DNA of 64,000 bases from Actinomycetospora sp. NBRC 106378 (GCF_030269685.1 NZ_BSTT01000004.1:62001-126000); one strand, 5' to 3'; shown: positions 10,035 through 18,586, counted from the first letter of the stretch. The notes: a model not told the origin generated them from the letters alone. Made by a program: numbers and translations.

Positions 10035-10769
10035 GTGATCACCATGACCGTGTCCGGGAACCGTCCCGGCTACCTCGCCGAGACGCTCGACTCCTGGTCG
10101 GCGGTCCGCGGACTGTCGGCGTGGGACGTCCGGTTCGTCGTCGAACCGGGCCCCGAGCTCGCGCGCTGCGAGGCGGTGCTCGAGGAGTTCTCCCGACGGC
10201 GGGTCGCGCGGTCGGTCGAGGTCGAGGTCAACCCCGAGCGGCGCGGCGTGCGGGCCAACCCGCACCACGCGCTGTCGGCCGCCTTCGGGACCGGCGCCGG
10301 CTTCGTGGTGCTCGGCGAGGAGGACATCGTCGTGGCCGACGACGTCCTCGAGTGCCTGCTGGCCGTCCCGGACGAGCCCGACGTGCTCGCCGCCTGCGCC
10401 TTCTCCGACCGTCCCGCCCCGCAGCCGACCGACGTCCTGGCCGACACCGGGTTCTGCGCCTGGGTCTGGGGCACGTGGGCCTCGCGGTGGACCGGGTGTC
10501 TGCGCGACGACTGGTTCGAGGCGGCCCGGGCGCCGTGGGACGGGGCCGGCGCGGGCTGGGACTTCGGCGTCGAGCGCATCGCCGCGGCCCACGGGATGCG
10601 CTTCGTCGGGCCCCTCGCGAGCCGCAGCGACAACATCGGCCGCGACGGCGGCGTCCACGCACTGCCCGAGGAGTTCGAGGAGAGCCGGGCGGCCACCTTC
10701 GTCGCGCACCGGGACCCGGTGGCGTGGCGGACCCCGCTCGCCGTGCGAGGGGAACCCTCGCACCACTAG
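10035..10769 (+). CDS. GT-A glycosyltransferase-like protein, GNT-I type
   Basis: The 244-residue product starts with MTVSGNRPGYLAETLDSWSAV, a pattern shared with GNT-I/GT13-like and other GT-A enzymes. It contains a candidate metal/nucleotide motif, VVLGEEDIVVADDVL (E-E-D in place of the usual D-x-D), and an acceptor-side region with CAWVWGTWASRW and WDFGVERIAAAHG. It lies 15 bp after the esterase gene and probably belongs to the glf operon. It may act in glycan synthesis; donor and acceptor are unknown. The family call is moderate. Confidence 0.6.
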   Translation: MITMTVSGNRPGYLAETLDSWSAVRGLSAWDVRFVVEPGPELARCEAVLEEFSRRRVARSVEVEVNPERRGVRANPHHALSAAFGTGAGFVVLGEEDIVVADDVLECLLAVPDEPDVLAACAFSDRPAPQPTDVLADTGFCAWVWGTWASRWTGCLRDDWFEAARAPWDGAGAGWDFGVERIAAAHGMRFVGPLASRSDNIGRDGGVHALPEEFEESRAATFVAHRDPVAWRTPLAVRGEPSHH

Positions 10770-10787
10770 GCCGCTCGGAACCTCCCC

Positions 10788-12251
10788 TCACCGGGCCGAT
10801 CGGCGGCCCGCCCACGTGTTCACCACGAGCGCGGCCAGGGCGGCCAGGGTCACGGGCGCGTTCGTGCGGCCGGTGAGGCCCACCAGCGACGTGCCCAGCG
10901 CGATCGGGGCGCCCACCGCCGACCCGGTCAGGGCGAGCAGGGCTGCCCGCCAGGACGCCGCCCGCGCCCCGGCGACGGCGAGCAGCAGGGCTCGGGCCTG
11001 GTCGGCGTCGGCGCAGCGCAGGGCGGCGCTCCACGGGACGTCGGGCCCGACCCCGATGCCGACGTCGGCCGCCGCGAGGCCCTCCGTGTCGTCGGCCGAG
11101 ACCAGCACCACGCCGTGCCCGGCCGCCTGGAGACGGGCCACCGCTCCCGCGGTCGCCGCGTCGTCGACCACCACGAGCCGCCCGACCTCGGAGGCCGCGG
11201 CACCGAGACGGTCGGCCAGGGTCCGGCCGAGGACGACCACGTCGACGCGGTCGGCGCGGCGCAGGGCCTGCGGGTCGATGCTGACCACGCCGAGGTCGGA
11301 CACCGCCCGGTGCGCCGCCGCGGCGTAGGCCTCCCGGCCCCAGCGGGCGGCCTTCGGGACGCCGGAGAGCAGGACGGCGGCGGCCCGCTCGGGGACCAGC
11401 GCCGCGACGGTGCCGAAGGCGGCGAGGGCGGTGGCGCCGGAGACGTCGCCGACCACGTCGACCGGACCACGGGGCAGCGCGCCGGGCCGCGACGGGGCGT
11501 CGACGGGTTCCGCGGCGTGTGCCGTGAGCGGAGCCCGGGTGTCCCAGGCCGTCCACGCCGAGGTGCGGGCAGCCGCCTCGTCGGCCCGGATCGCCCGGTA
11601 GCAGGCGTCGACGACGAGCCCGACCGGGCCGCGCCCGAGGGCCTGCAGGGATGCGCTGCCGAGGGAGAACCAGGACTCGGTGGTCGCGCCACCCGCCGTG
11701 CGCTCCGCCGCACTCCGCGAGGAGGGCACGGCGTCGACCAGGGAGAGGGTGCCGGTGAGCAGCGGCGGGACGGCCCGGGTCAGCGGGACGAGACCGAGCC
11801 AGCGCTCGACCCCGGCGAGCCCGAGCCCGGCGAGGTCCACCCCGAGGGCGAGGACCTGACGCGACCACGGCGTGACGTCGGCGGGGTGGTGGCCGCCGGT
11901 GTCGGCGGGGGCCCGGTGCAGGCCGTGCCGGCGCTCGACCTCCTCGACCACGGCGACGAGGCGGGCGAGCTCGACATCGGGGGTGTGGTCGACGACCACC
12001 CGGCCGAGGACGGCGTTCACCACGGCCCCGGAGACGCCCGGCACCGCGCGCAGCTCCTCGACGAGGTCCCGGCGCGCGCCCGCCTGCCCGGGCGTGGCGA
12101 TCCCGCGCACCTCGACGTGGGTGCGGCCCGGTCGACCGCTGGTGCGCCGGGACGGCGCGAGACCCAGCGCGCGGACGACCGGGCCGACGAGATCACCGAC
12201 CAGACCCGGCGTCGGGAGGGTGGAGGCGGGGCGGGCGATCTGCGTCGTCAT
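10788..12251 (-). CDS. Degenerate P-type ATPase-like protein (CtpI-like), catalytic Asp missing
   Basis: This 487-residue protein follows the order of a heavy-metal P-type ATPase. It has an N-terminal HMA-like region (VSGAVVNAVLGRVVVDHTPD), hydrophobic segments in the middle, and the pre-phosphorylation sequence RRADRVDVVVL. Where active enzymes read DKTGT, this reads GRTLAD. The nucleotide-binding domain is essentially absent, and the hinge is SADDTEGLAAADVGIGVG instead of GDGxNDxxAL. It should not form the aspartyl-phosphate. The ATG at 12251 was chosen; an upstream GTG at 12326 would add 25 residues through a palindromic repeat. It is divergent from glfT2. A pseudoenzyme or regulatory subunit is inferred. 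Confidence 0.6.
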   Translation of the reverse strand: MTTQIARPASTLPTPGLVGDLVGPVVRALGLAPSRRTSGRPGRTHVEVRGIATPGQAGARRDLVEELRAVPGVSGAVVNAVLGRVVVDHTPDVELARLVAVVEEVERRHGLHRAPADTGGHHPADVTPWSRQVLALGVDLAGLGLAGVERWLGLVPLTRAVPPLLTGTLSLVDAVPSSRSAAERTAGGATTESWFSLGSASLQALGRGPVGLVVDACYRAIRADEAAARTSAWTAWDTRAPLTAHAAEPVDAPSRPGALPRGPVDVVGDVSGATALAAFGTVAALVPERAAAVLLSGVPKAARWGREAYAAAAHRAVSDLGVVSIDPQALRRADRVDVVVLGRTLADRLGAAASEVGRLVVVDDAATAGAVARLQAAGHGVVLVSADDTEGLAAADVGIGVGPDVPWSAALRCADADQARALLLAVAGARAASWRAALLALTGSAVGAPIALGTSLVGLTGRTNAPVTLAALAALVVNTWAGRRSAR

Positions 12252-12293
12252 CGGGGCCTCACGTCCTGGGGTGACGGATGTCGGGAGCTCGTG

Positions 12294-12311
12294 CTTCCCG
12301 TCGTCGGGAAG
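12294..12311. repeat. Copy of the short CCCGTCGTCGGG-type dispersed palindrome
   Basis: A perfect palindrome, CTTCCCGTCGTCGGGAAG, lies in the divergent gap between the P-type ATPase-like gene and glfT2. Related sequences recur near 15960, 21486, 26333, 32741, 36232, 41096, 42649 and 57473. Confidence 0.6.
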
Positions 12312-12401
12312 GGAGAAAACGGACAATCAACAGCAGAACGGCGGGTTGCTCCACCCGGCCCTGCGCGGCGGGGGCGGACGGGTGCTGTCGGGGGTGGGCG
12401 C

Positions 12402-12407
12402 TACCGT
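12402..12407 (+). promoter_or_regulatory. Leaderless -10 box of glfT2
   Basis: TACCGT followed by CGGAGCC and then the ATG at 12415 (7-nt spacing), the same geometry as at glf. Confidence 0.5.
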
Positions 12408-12414
12408 CGGAGCC

Positions 12415-14418
12415 ATGACGAGCACGCAGGAGGCGCCGGTGGAGTCCACCGCCCGCGAATCGGGGTCGGGGCTGCTCCAGCGGATCATCCTGCCGCGCCC
12501 GGCCGACCCCACCACCGTCCGCGCGCTCTACCTCGACGAGGGCACGGCGACCTCGTTGCGCTCGGCCGCGCCCACCGCGGAGCGGCCCGGCACGGTCAAC
12601 GACGAGCAGGACGAGTTCGTCCTGCACCTCACCACCGCCGGGGGGCGACGCGCCGAGGTGCTCTCGCGGACCTCGGTGCGGGTCCCCGAGCACACCGAGA
12701 CCTCCTTCGCGGCGTACTTCAACGCCTTCCCGGCCTCGTACTGGCGGCGCTGGTCGGTGCTCGACGCGGTGCACCTGCGGCTGCGGCTGCGCGGCGCGGG
12801 CCGGGTCGACGTCTACCGGTCCACCGCGCGGGGCGTGCCGGTGCACGTCCACGGCGAGGCGATCACCGACGAGGGCTCGATCGACGTGCCCGTCTCCCTG
12901 CGTCCCTTCGAGGACGGCGGGTGGGTCTGGTTCGACCTCTCCAGCGGCGCCGAGCCCCTCGAACTGCTCGACGGCGGGTGGTTCGCCGACCGCCCCGCGC
13001 CCGGACGTGCCGCCGTGACGGTGGGGATGCCGACGTTCAACCGGCCGTCGGACTGCGTGAACACGCTGCGCGCGCTCGGCGAGGACGAGCTGGTGCGCGA
13101 CGTGCTCACCGCCGTGGTCATCCCCGACCAGGGCACCTCGAAGGTCCGCGAGCAGGCCGGGTTCGACGACGCCGCCGCGCTGCTCGGGGACCGGCTGCGG
13201 ATCATCGACCAGCCCAACCTCGGCGGTTCCGGCGGCTACAGCCGGATCATGTACGAGGCGCTCGAGCACACCGACGCCGAGTTCGTCCTGTTCATGGACG
13301 ACGACGTCGTCCTCGAACCCGACTCGGTGCTGCGCGCCCTCGCCTTCGCCCGCTACGCCCGCACGCCGATGCTCGTCGGCGGTCAGATGCTCTCGCTGCA
13401 GGCGCGCTCGCACCTGCACGCCATGGGCGAGGTGGTCGACCGGCACACCTTCTTCTGGCAGCTCGCGCCGAACACCGAGGACGACCACGACTTCGCGGTC
13501 GACTCGCTGCGCGAGACGCTGTGGATGCACCGCCGCACCGACGTCGACTACAACGCCTGGTGGATGTGCCTGATCCCCCGGGTTGTCGCCGAGGAGATCG
13601 GCCAGCCGCTGCCGCTGTTCATCAAGTGGGACGACTGCGAGTACGGCCTGCGCGCCGGCGCGCACGGCTTCCCGACGGCGACGGTGCCCGGCGTGGCGAT
13701 CTGGCACATGAGCTTCGTCGAGAAGGACGACAGCTCGGACTGGCAGGCCTACTTCCACGCCCGCAACCGCCTCGTCGTCGCCGCGCTGCACGGGCCGGAC
13801 GATCCGAAGGCGCTGCTGCTCGACTCGCTCAAGCGGACCCTGCGGCACCTCTTCCTGCTCGAGTACTCGGCGATCGCGCTGCACCAGATGGCGATGCGGG
13901 ACTTCCTGCTCGGTCCGAAGGTGCTCTTCGGTGCGCTGCCCACGGCGCTCGGCGAGGTCCGGGCGCTGCGGGCGCGCTACCCCGACGGGAAGGTCGTCGC
14001 CAGCGCCCGCGACCTGCCCGAGCCCCCGATCGGCGCCCTGGCCGCGCAGCTGTGGCCGGAGCCGCCGAAGGGGAAGGTCGCGCAGGTCAAGGCGCTCGCC
14101 GGAGCCCTGCGCCACCAGTTGCGGCCCACCGACCCCGGTGCCGCGGAGCGCCCGCAGCGCAACGTCCCCGCCGAGCACGGGACGTGGTTCCTGCTGTCGC
14201 GGCTCGACGGGGTCACCGTGTCCACCTCCGACGGCACCGGCGTCACGTTCCGGCAGCGCGACCGGGCGGAATTCTGGCGGCTCCTGCGCACCTCGCTGGC
14301 GATGCACCGTGAGGTCCAGCGGGCGTGGCCCGCCCTGCGGCGGCGCTACCGGGAGAACATGGGCGAGCTCGTCAGTCGGAAGGCGTGGGAGGCCCAGGTC
14401 TTCTCGCGGTTCCGCTAG
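12415..14418 (+). CDS. glfT2: Galactofuranosyltransferase GlfT2
   Basis: GlfT2 is a cytoplasmic-face polymerase that extends galactan with alternating beta-1,5 and beta-1,6 galactofuranose from UDP-Galf. The 667-residue product has an N-terminal beta-sandwich (to about 195) and a GT-A domain opening VTVGMPTFNRPSDCVNTLRAL. It shows the metal motif FMDDDVVLEP (Asp295-297), the catalytic-base motif FIKWDDCEYG (Trp405-Asp406-Asp407) and a conserved His in AIWHMSF (His431), matching GlfT2 of M. tuberculosis. The C-terminal helical region (540-667) is the usual length. The longer upstream frame has no support and the TACCGT box favours the ATG at 12415. It ends stop-to-stop with the flavoprotein gene on the opposite strand. 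Confidence 0.93.
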   Translation: MTSTQEAPVESTARESGSGLLQRIILPRPADPTTVRALYLDEGTATSLRSAAPTAERPGTVNDEQDEFVLHLTTAGGRRAEVLSRTSVRVPEHTETSFAAYFNAFPASYWRRWSVLDAVHLRLRLRGAGRVDVYRSTARGVPVHVHGEAITDEGSIDVPVSLRPFEDGGWVWFDLSSGAEPLELLDGGWFADRPAPGRAAVTVGMPTFNRPSDCVNTLRALGEDELVRDVLTAVVIPDQGTSKVREQAGFDDAAALLGDRLRIIDQPNLGGSGGYSRIMYEALEHTDAEFVLFMDDDVVLEPDSVLRALAFARYARTPMLVGGQMLSLQARSHLHAMGEVVDRHTFFWQLAPNTEDDHDFAVDSLRETLWMHRRTDVDYNAWWMCLIPRVVAEEIGQPLPLFIKWDDCEYGLRAGAHGFPTATVPGVAIWHMSFVEKDDSSDWQAYFHARNRLVVAALHGPDDPKALLLDSLKRTLRHLFLLEYSAIALHQMAMRDFLLGPKVLFGALPTALGEVRALRARYPDGKVVASARDLPEPPIGALAAQLWPEPPKGKVAQVKALAGALRHQLRPTDPGAAERPQRNVPAEHGTWFLLSRLDGVTVSTSDGTGVTFRQRDRAEFWRLLRTSLAMHREVQRAWPALRRRYRENMGELVSRKAWEAQVFSRFR

Positions 14419-14828
14419 GCGGCGGCGAGCTCGTCGAGGACGAGGTCGCGCAGGAGCACGTCGGCGGGGTCGAACCCGGCGGCCCGCACCCGGGCGACGT
14501 CGAGCCCCACCGACGGTCCGACCAGCGTGGCACCGGCGCCGCGCAGCGCGTCGCGGGCGTCCTCGAGCGCGTACCGGGCGCGCGTCCGCCCGCCGTAGCC
14601 GATCAGGCCGACCGGGCGTCCGGCCCACCGGGCCGTCGCCAGGTCGGCGAGCAGGGTCCGCGGGGCGGTGTGCAGGTACTCCGGGACGATCACGACGGCG
14701 GGTCGTCTCCGCCCGTCCGTCCGGAGCGGGTGCCCGTCGACGCCCTCGCGGATCCAGGCGGCGAGCTCGATCGCGAACGGTGTCCGCGGGAGGGCGGGGC
14801 GGACGACCGTCACCGTCGTGGTGGTCAC
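14415..14828 (-). CDS. Short NAD(P)H-dependent FMN reductase-like flavoprotein
   Basis: The 137-residue product matches the second half of flavodoxin-fold FMN reductases (PF03358). VVIVPEYLHTAPRTLLADLATA corresponds to the PEYN-x(n) region, and AGRPVGLIGYGGRTRARYALEDARDALRGAGA to the following strand and helix. The usual N-terminal phosphate-binding GSxR loop is weak or absent, and the protein is about 40-50 residues shorter than typical. A GAGGAGG ribosome-binding site supports the GTG at 14828. Its stop overlaps the glfT2 stop. It may be a reduced or partly decayed enzyme. Confidence 0.6.
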   Translation of the reverse strand: MTTTTVTVVRPALPRTPFAIELAAWIREGVDGHPLRTDGRRRPAVVIVPEYLHTAPRTLLADLATARWAGRPVGLIGYGGRTRARYALEDARDALRGAGATLVGPSVGLDVARVRAAGFDPADVLLRDLVLDELAAA

Positions 14829-14966
14829 GGTTCCCTCCTCGGCCTCGATGCGCGTGACGACGGCTTCACCGTCGCCGAGAGGACGGGTCCGGCTCAACCG
14901 ATTTCGCTCTGGGCGTGCCCCGCCGGTCGCACGGACCCGGGCGGCCCGCGGTGACAGGATCACCGC

Positions 14967-15692
14967 ATGGCGGAGCAGGGGACCGAGGAGCAGACGTCGT
15001 CCGACCAGCAGTCCTCCGAGGAGGCGAGCGGCCGACACCGTGCCACCGACGAGGGGGCGGCCGATCAGTCGGAGTCGGCCGACGGGGCGACCGGGAAGGA
15101 CGCGCCGGAGGAGGCGAAGACGGAGAAGTCCGCTGCGCCGGAGGAGGCGGAGGCCGAGAAGTCCGCGCCGGCGGAGTCGAAGACGGAGAAGTCCGCTGCG
15201 CCGGAGGAGGCGAAGACGGAGAAGTCCGCGCCGGCGGAGTCGAAGACGGAGAAGTCTGCGCCGGCGGAGGCGAAGACGGAGAAGTCCGCTGCGCCGGAGG
15301 AGGCGAAGACGGAGCAGCATCGGCGGGGGGCGGCTGACACCTCGTGGGCCGAGCCCGAGACCCCGCAGCGCCGCCACGTCGACGTCGGCGAGATCGCGTG
15401 GCGGGCGGGCAACGTGATCGCCACGCTCGTGCGGACCCTGGCGATCCTCTTCGCCCTCGTGCTGATCGCGAACCTGGTGCTCGTGCTGGTCGGGGTGAAC
15501 CCCGCGAACGGGGTCGCGCAGTTCATCGGGGGCCTCGCGGGTCGGGTGATCCTCGGGTTCCGGGACCTCTTCGTGCCCGCCGACCCGACGATCGCCCTGA
15601 TCGTCAACTCGCTCGTCGCCGCCGCGTTCTGGGTGTTCGTCGGCGAGCTGTTGTCCCGCCTGATCCGTTTCCTCGCCGCCCGGGTGAAGTAG
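14967..15692 (+). CDS. Acidic repeat-containing membrane protein
   Basis: The 241-residue product has a low-complexity acidic N-terminus. Seven imperfect 10-11-residue repeats (of the type EEAKTEKSAAP or AESKTEKSAP) run from about residue 47 to 117. The C-terminal part has a soluble stretch (HVDVGEIAWRAGNVIATLV) and two or three hydrophobic helices (TLAILFALVLIANLVLVLVG; TIALIVNSLVAAAFWVFVGE), a layout loosely like YggT-family proteins. The function is unknown. The charged repeats could form an extended cytoplasmic tail. The downstream gap holds three tandem palindromes. Confidence 0.65.
   Translation: MAEQGTEEQTSSDQQSSEEASGRHRATDEGAADQSESADGATGKDAPEEAKTEKSAAPEEAEAEKSAPAESKTEKSAAPEEAKTEKSAPAESKTEKSAPAEAKTEKSAAPEEAKTEQHRRGAADTSWAEPETPQRRHVDVGEIAWRAGNVIATLVRTLAILFALVLIANLVLVLVGVNPANGVAQFIGGLAGRVILGFRDLFVPADPTIALIVNSLVAAAFWVFVGELLSRLIRFLAARVK
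15108..15316 (+). repeat. In-frame tandem repeat of about 30-33 bp (7 units)
   Basis: DNA encoding EEAKTEKSAAP-like units is repeated seven times with alternating GAGGAGGCGAAGACGGAG and GCGGAGTCGAAGACGGAG starts. Near-identity between units suggests recent slippage. Confidence 0.75.
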
Positions 15693-15698
15693 ACGCCG

Positions 15699-15924
15699 CG
15701 CGAGGATCACGTGAGGCAGGTTCCGGGCCCCTCGGGCCTGCCTGGTGTGCGTCTCGCGGCGGGGCGAGGCGCTGCTCCGTTCGCGAGGGGTACGTGGGGC
15801 AGGTCCCGGGCCTATCGGGCCTGCCTGACGTACGTCTCGCGGCGGGACGAGGCGCTGCTCCGTTCGCGAGAGGTACGTGGGGCAGGTTCTGCCGCGGCCA
15901 GTCTTGCCTGGTGTGCCCCTCGCG
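15699..15924. repeat. Three tandem 60-bp palindromes, 83-bp period
   Basis: Palindromes at 15699-15758, 15782-15841 and 15865-15924 each consist of 22-bp imperfect arms around a 16-base loop. Left arms start CGCGAG and end GGGGCAGG or GAGGCAGG; right arms start CCTGCCTG or CTTGCCTG and end CTCGCG. The 23-bp spacers between them are nearly identical (GAGGCGCTGCTCCGT), so the whole array is a direct repeat of about 83 bp. It fills the gap between convergent genes. A fourth copy lies at 22828-22887. Confidence 0.75.
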
Positions 15925-15987
15925 GCCGAGACAGGGTCGAGGCCGGCCCGACCGGCGCCGACCCGGCGTCGGGAAGGCGCAGCGCGA

Positions 15988-17331
15988 TCAGCTCCCCGCC
16001 GCCGCGCTCCCGGCGCCGACGGAGCCCGGGACGCCCCGGACCGGGATGAGGGCGAACAGGCCCAGGAGCAGCACGATGCCGATGCCGAGGATGCCCCAGC
16101 GCTGCTCGCCGAACAGGGTGATGAACAGCCCGAACAGGGCCGGCGCGAGGAAGCTGACGGCCCGGCCCGTCGTGGCGTACAGGCCGAAGATCTCGCCCTC
16201 GCGCCCCGGCGGGACGAGGCGCGCGAGGTAGCTGCGGGAGCACGCCTGGGCGGGGCCGACGAACAGGCAGAGGAAGAGCCCGCCGATCCAGAACGCCGTC
16301 TTGCCCGACGCCGGGAGGAGCGCGGCCGCGACGACGACCAGCGCCGCGAGGGACACGAGGATGACCGGCTTGGGGCCGATCCGGTCGTCCAGGCGGCCGC
16401 CGACGACCGCACCGATCGCCGAGACGACGTTGGCGACGATCGCGAACACGATGACCTCCGACGAGCTGAGCCCGAAGGTGCCGGCCGCGAGCACGCCGCC
16501 GAAGGTGAACACGGCGGTGAGGCCGTCCCGGTAGATCGCCGAGGCCACGAGGAAGCCGAGCAGGTGGGGGTCGGTGCGGTAGAGCCGGATCAGGCGCTGC
16601 ACGAGCAACCTGTAGGAGCCGATCCAGCTCACCGACGCGGCCTCGGCGTCCCCGGGCGGGGCGGGGAACGGGAAGCGCATGAACAGCACCGGGATCGCGA
16701 AGAGGGCGAACCACACGGCGGCGAGCAGGGCGATGACCCGGTAGGCGAGGTCGTCGGCGCCGAAGCTGATCACCCCGACCGGCGGGATGAAGAGGACCAG
16801 GCAGAGGACCAGCAGGACGATCCCACCGAGGTAGCCCGCCGACCAACCGACCCCCGAGACCCAGCCGGTGCGCCCGGGCGGGGCCAGCCGGTAGATCATC
16901 GCGTTGTACTCGACCTGCGCGAGCTCGTAGGCGAACGTCCCGACGCCGAGCAGGATCAGCCCGAGCAGCAGGTACTCCGGCGCACCCTGCACCAGGAACA
17001 TCAGCGCGCTGGCCACGACGATCACCGCGGTCAGCACCCCGAGGCGGCGCTGTCGGCCCTGCTCGGCGCCCGACGCGTCGCTGCGCTGGCCGTAGACCGG
17101 GGCGGTGAGGGCGACGAGCACGCCCGCGATGGCGATCGTGGTCGCGAGGGCGGCGGACCCGCTGGCCTCGTCGGCCGCCACGCCGCTGGTGAGGTAGACG
17201 GTGAAGACGAAGGTCGTGATGACGGCGTTGAACGCGGCCGAACCCCAGTCCCAGGCCGCCCAGCGGACGAGCGCGCCGGTGGTGCGCGGGGAGGGAGCGG
17301 GGGAGAGCGGCGTGGCCGACCCGGTGGACAC
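15988..17331 (-). CDS. MFS transporter, UMF1 (Atg22-like) type
   Basis: The 447-residue product has about 11-12 membrane helices. It begins WAAWDWGSAAFNAVITTFVFTVYLTSG, the signature N-terminus of the UMF1/Atg22-like MFS family, and contains ALTAPVYGQRSDASG at the loop 2-3 position. The substrate is unknown. The GTG at 17331 was chosen because TAGCGT lies 8 nt upstream on the coding strand and the longer frame upstream is unlike a transporter. It converges on the acidic-repeat gene across the palindrome array. Confidence 0.75.
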   Translation of the reverse strand: MSTGSATPLSPAPSPRTTGALVRWAAWDWGSAAFNAVITTFVFTVYLTSGVAADEASGSAALATTIAIAGVLVALTAPVYGQRSDASGAEQGRQRRLGVLTAVIVVASALMFLVQGAPEYLLLGLILLGVGTFAYELAQVEYNAMIYRLAPPGRTGWVSGVGWSAGYLGGIVLLVLCLVLFIPPVGVISFGADDLAYRVIALLAAVWFALFAIPVLFMRFPFPAPPGDAEAASVSWIGSYRLLVQRLIRLYRTDPHLLGFLVASAIYRDGLTAVFTFGGVLAAGTFGLSSSEVIVFAIVANVVSAIGAVVGGRLDDRIGPKPVILVSLAALVVVAAALLPASGKTAFWIGGLFLCLFVGPAQACSRSYLARLVPPGREGEIFGLYATTGRAVSFLAPALFGLFITLFGEQRWGILGIGIVLLLGLFALIPVRGVPGSVGAGSAAAGS

Positions 17332-17681
17332 GTCCGCGGACGCTAGTGCACCGCGCCCCCCGCATCCCTCTTCCCGACGACACGCGACACGCGCCCTGCC
17401 GTCCGGCGCGTCCGGTCTGCCGCCCGGCGCAGTCGGGAACGCGTGCGGAAAAGGTGTCGGAAGCAGGGTGTGATGACGCCGTGTGTCTCGGCGGGTGACG
17501 GGCGTCCGTGCGCGCACCGGGAGTCGACCGTGTGGGCCTGCGGTCACGGGATCGGGGGACGAGCCGGGGTTCCCGGACGGGTGGCCGCCCCCTGCGACCC
17601 CGGTTCCAACACGTTTCGCACACGCCTGATTACGTTCCGGTCACGCGATCGACCCCGGTCGCCGACGTAGATCGAGAGGAC
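17332..17681. other. Divergent intergenic region (350 bp)
   Basis: The region holds the MFS -10 box (TAGCGT, complement of 17340-17345), a TCTTCCCGACGAC motif near 17371, and on the right the upstream region of the small secreted protein (AATTA-poor, with GATTACGTTCCGG near 17629). No gene or RNA structure was recognised. Short frames across it lack a ribosome-binding site and coding character. Confidence 0.5.
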
Positions 17682-18002
17682 ATGACCGTGGGAGTTATCC
17701 GCAAGGCCGTGCTGGCGACGTCGCTGATCGGCGCCGGCCTCGCGAGCACGACGGGCGCCGCGTTCGCGCACGAGAGCGACTGGGACGGGGCCACCGTGCA
17801 GAAGGGCCTCATCAACTCCAGCGACTTCGCGCCCAACACCCCGATCAACGTCTGCAACAACGACGTCCCGGTCAACGTCCTGGGTGTCCAGGTGCCGGTC
17901 CAGGACAACGCCGGGTCGATCCCGCTGCTGTCGGAGGCCAAGAAGGGCAACTCGGCGACCAACGCCAAGTCCTGCTCGAACCCGATCCACGCGATCAACT
18001 AA
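17682..18002 (+). CDS. Small secreted protein, rodlin/chaplin-like composition
   Basis: The 106-residue preprotein has a clear signal peptide (VIRKAVLATSLIGAGLAS, then TGAAFA at about residue 28). The mature protein of about 77 residues is rich in N, V and P, has two cysteines, and contains the block INVCNNDVPVNVLGVQVPVQ. Such sequences are typical of small actinobacterial surface proteins related in style to rodlins and chaplins; true homology is not shown. A GAGAGGA ribosome-binding site precedes the ATG at 17682. A strong terminator follows. It is likely abundant and cell-surface associated (inference). Confidence 0.65.
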   Translation: MTVGVIRKAVLATSLIGAGLASTTGAAFAHESDWDGATVQKGLINSSDFAPNTPINVCNNDVPVNVLGVQVPVQDNAGSIPLLSEAKKGNSATNAKSCSNPIHAIN

Positions 18003-18038
18003 AGACCTCGGTCGCGCCGACGCCGGCGCGCCGAAGAG

Positions 18039-18086
18039 CGACGCGCCCGTCCCGCCGGCCCCCCCACCGGCGTGGCGGGCGCGTCG
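18039..18086 (+). terminator. Stem-loop terminator after the small secreted protein gene
   Basis: An 11-bp arm pair (CGACGCGCCCG with CGGGCGCGTCG) encloses a second inner stem (GCCGG with CCGGC) and is followed by TTCTGTG. It lies 36 bp downstream of the stop codon. Confidence 0.7.
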
Positions 18087-18151
18087 TTCTGTGTGCCATG
18101 GTTACGCTCGGTGCACATCTGTGGCAGATCAGTGATACGGAGGACCCTCGG

Positions 18152-18586
18152 ATGCTGAAGGGGTTCAAGGACTTCCTGCTCCGCGGCAACGTCGTCGACC
18201 TCGCGGTCGCGGTGGTGATCGGAGCCGCGTTCACCGCGGTCGTCACCGCCTTCACCAGCGCGTTCCTCAAGCCGCTCATCCAGCTGGCCACCGGCGGCGG
18301 CGGGCAGCTGGCCGGGACCTTCACCGTCAACGGCGTCGTGTTCGACTACGCGTCGTTCATCAACGCGGTGATCACCTTCGTCATCACGGCCGCCGTCATC
18401 TACTTCCTCGTCGTCCTGCCGCTCAAGATCGTCGCGGAGCGTCGCAAGCGGGGCGAGGAGGCCGGACCGGCCGAGCCCACCGACGTCGAGCTGCTCACCG
18501 AGATCCGGGACCTGCTGCGCGAGCAGGGACGCCCTCGTCGGGACGACGGCGGGACGGCCGGGCGCATTCCGCACCAGGACCGGTGA
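18152..18586 (+). CDS. mscL: Large-conductance mechanosensitive channel MscL
   Basis: MscL forms a homopentameric pore that opens under membrane tension to release osmolytes. The 144-residue product has the conserved N-terminal amphipathic helix MLKGFKDFLLRGNVVDLAV, TM1 (residues 14-40, with VVIGAAFTAVVTAF), a periplasmic loop, TM2 (about 70-95, FVITAAVIYFLVVLPL) and a charged C-terminal helix ending TEIRDLLREQ. It was trimmed to the ATG at 18152, which has GGAGGA before it. Length and order match the family. Confidence 0.93.
   Translation: MLKGFKDFLLRGNVVDLAVAVVIGAAFTAVVTAFTSAFLKPLIQLATGGGGQLAGTFTVNGVVFDYASFINAVITFVITAAVIYFLVVLPLKIVAERRKRGEEAGPAEPTDVELLTEIRDLLREQGRPRRDDGGTAGRIPHQDR

Noticed and set aside
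11115-14312. Long plus-strand frame across the P-type ATPase-like gene and glfT2
   Set aside because: It is out of frame with glfT2 and antisense to the P-type-like gene. Its composition is low-complexity and it has no start signal.
15108-15316. Possible CRISPR array or satellite at the 30-bp tandem repeat
   Set aside because: It is in frame and codes for repeated peptides; there are no unique spacers.
15699-15924. Possible CRISPR array at the triple palindrome
   Set aside because: Each unit is itself a 60-bp palindrome, the spacers are nearly identical, the period is 83 bp and no cas gene is nearby.
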